Source: Phallusia mammillata
Lineage: Eukaryota; Chordata; Ascidiacea; Phlebobranchia; Ascidiidae
Length of the DNA: 64,000 bases
Assembly (NCBI GenBank): GCA_003260075.1
Contig: QLIY01000360.1
Location: 1 to 64,000, forward strand
Direction: 5' to 3'
Shown here: positions 63,301-64,000 of the stretch, one piece after another
Layout: each line of letters starts with the position of its first letter
How positions within the stretch are numbered: the stretch's first letter is position 1
Position numbers and translations under genes: made by a program
Notes under the pieces: generated by a model
What the model was told of the DNA's origin: nothing
What the model saw: only the letters and a program-made list of their open reading frames with translations
Databases searched by the model: none

Positions 63301-63631
63301 TTTTTAATTGGCAATTTTTGTTCATTAAATTAGGTTGAAGTTGAATTTTAACAGATGCTAAATCATACAAGGATCATTTAAAATTGGGTCTCTTATCAAT
63401 TCACTGGTTGTATTCCCAGAGCTAAAGTGTCTATTTACAAACCACATCTCCAGTTAGGAAGCACTGGCCTAACCTTTCAAATGCAGTCACCAGAAAAAAT
63501 GTAAAGTATATGCCACCTGTCAAGCTGATCATGATGATAGGGATTGGAAGCCTTTACATCTTCTTGTCGACAGTGAAATATTGGTTCGGATGTCAAAAGT
63601 TCAGCAAAAATGCAACCAATGGCCCAAATGT
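57343..63631 (-). CDS. CDK8: Cyclin-dependent kinase 8/19, C-terminal six exons (5' end outside window)
   Basis: Minus-strand exons 63631-63517, 63098-62927, 62211-62114, 61823-61733, 61374-61243 and 57570-57343 join in phase, ending in TGA. The first two encode the kinase C-lobe from [24 protein letters not shown] through [24 protein letters not shown]; the third gives [15 protein letters not shown]; the fourth has YPKREFL, the CDK8/19-specific extension; the last two are low-complexity tail with Q tracts (HHQQQQ and [10 protein letters not shown]). The N-lobe with its glycine loop, the SMSACRE-type helix and the activation-loop DMG are not in the window and must lie to the right. CDK8 with cyclin C and MED12/13 forms the Mediator kinase module, a nuclear transcription regulator. 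The last intron is 3.7 kb and holds three MITE families. Invertebrates have a single CDK8/19 gene, so the symbol is for that ancestor. Confidence 0.95.
57675..57800. repeat. Dispersed repeat shared with a macoilin intron
   Basis: Diverged copy of 36001-36195: gggtgagggtttgtaattg, cttgttggggtttgg, cggtatcatgcagtattt. Confidence 0.6.
58457..58913 (+). mobile_element. hAT-type MITE, family 1
   Basis: Third copy of the 6225-6721 family; caggggtcaccaaac start, ggtgactcctg end, perfect 8-bp duplication atataggc at 58449-58456 and 58914-58921. Confidence 0.92.
58981..59433. repeat. Direct duplication around a G run at 59223-59233
   Basis: acaatttgagtaaaatcaat and the segment from caaagtatgaaacttc to ttactggccaag occur on both sides of the run; the first copy has an additional gtccccttcagggaaggggac palindrome. 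An N at 58970 precedes the first copy. Confidence 0.8.
59560..59957. mobile_element. hAT-type MITE (TAGGGATGGGC ends)
   Basis: Starts tagggatgggc, ends gcccatcccta, with perfect 8-bp duplication gtaagcac at 59552-59559 and 59958-59965. The interior matches, inverted, 63753-64000. Confidence 0.92.
59966..61242. other. CDK8 intron, no further feature
   Basis: AT-rich intron between the exons at 61374-61243 and 57570-57343; nothing recognisable. Confidence 0.4.
62240..62560. mobile_element. hAT-type MITE (CAGGGGTGGGCAACC ends)
   Basis: Starts caggggtgggcaacc, ends ggttgcccacccctg; flanks ccatacat (62232-62239) and ccatacgt (62561-62568) match 7 of 8. Subterminal cgcgggccgcat/tgcggcc forms a hairpin with an N (62274) at its tip. 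It lies 29 bases from CDK8 exon 62211-62114. Confidence 0.9.
63117..63361. repeat. Direct duplication around a G run at 63234-63243
   Basis: About 117 bp from cagaaacatggaaatttt to ttaacagatgct is repeated with four or so differences in the CDK8 intron. Confidence 0.85.
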
Positions 63632-63752
63632 CTGAAAAACAACAAAACAATTGGCATCAAAATTCTACATAAAATCCTATGTGCTTATCAAAACTCATAT
63701 GTCCTTTTTTGAGCATGTTATGTACATTGTAACGGGACAAACATTTCCAATT

Positions 63753-64000
63753 CTAAGATAGTTTTGTAGCTTTCCAAGGCCCCTTATGTCACTGGCGGTG
63801 CATTACGCCATACAGGCCCCAGAAGTATGAGCTTTTCCACCATCTAACGATTTTATAACAACAGTCATTTTTGTTCTTCGGTACTCTTTCGAATTCTAGT
63901 TTCATATATTGTAAGGGCATGAATATGCTAATTTAATGCGAGTCAGTTTGTGGAACAGCTTGATTGAGCATTAACAAATGCAGATGGTCGATATCAAGTT
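63753..64000 (-). mobile_element. Partial hAT-type MITE of the 59560 family, cut by the window edge
   Basis: Reverse complement shares aagctacaaaact, ttagatggtgga, agaacaaaaatga and cttctggggc with the interior of 59560-59957, in the same order. Terminal repeats were not seen; the left boundary is approximate and the right lies outside. Confidence 0.6.

Overview
The window is animal nuclear DNA: spliced genes with GT-AG introns, recognisable metazoan proteins and many short non-autonomous DNA transposons. Gene structure and the SLC43, macoilin, CHID1, PCNA and CDK8 proteins fit an invertebrate deuterostome, most likely a tunicate. That assignment is inference, because no species-diagnostic marker is present.

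Layout. 1-11.1 kb: a cluster of SLC43A3-like (nucleobase/amino-acid transporter family) segments, two of them open halves of a transporter on + and four broken or partial. 11.7-16.7 kb (-): an unrecognised six-exon gene for a 570-residue single-pass membrane protein with a charged, coiled-coil-like interior; all exon phases join and the coding length is divisible by three. 21.7-43.6 kb (+): a complete eleven-exon macoilin gene (743 residues by my exon model). 45.9-50.1 kb (-): a complete nine-exon CHID1 gene (396 residues). 50.4-51.2 kb (-): an intronless PCNA gene with an E2F-type site upstream. 54.5-55.5 kb (+): a candidate small spliced gene lying between the arms of a large inverted repeat. 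57.3-63.6 kb (-): the 3' six exons of CDK8/CDK19, whose 5' part runs off the right edge.

The most striking feature is not a gene. The window holds 33 short G or C runs (10-13 nt), four very long ones (59-85 nt) and seven single N bases. Most of the short runs, and several of the Ns, sit between two near-identical direct copies of about 100-290 bp. Read on the G-rich strand, the upstream copy usually ends flush against the run and the next copy starts one or two bases after it. The regularity and the few differences between copies point to unmerged overlapping contigs from two haplotypes with G-tailed ends (for example two-colour sequencing dark-cycle tails), rather than biology. It affects exons (macoilin exons 6 and 8, the small gene's last exon, the SLC43 copies), so apparent exon duplications here should be distrusted.

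The second layer is transposons: at least a dozen hAT-type MITEs with CAGGGGTC-, CAGGGTTGCC- or CAGTGGTT-like ends, many with perfect 8-bp target duplications; pogo-like MITEs with CAGTAAACC ends; and several foldback elements. The genes do not form an operon or common pathway; they are unrelated housekeeping or membrane genes.
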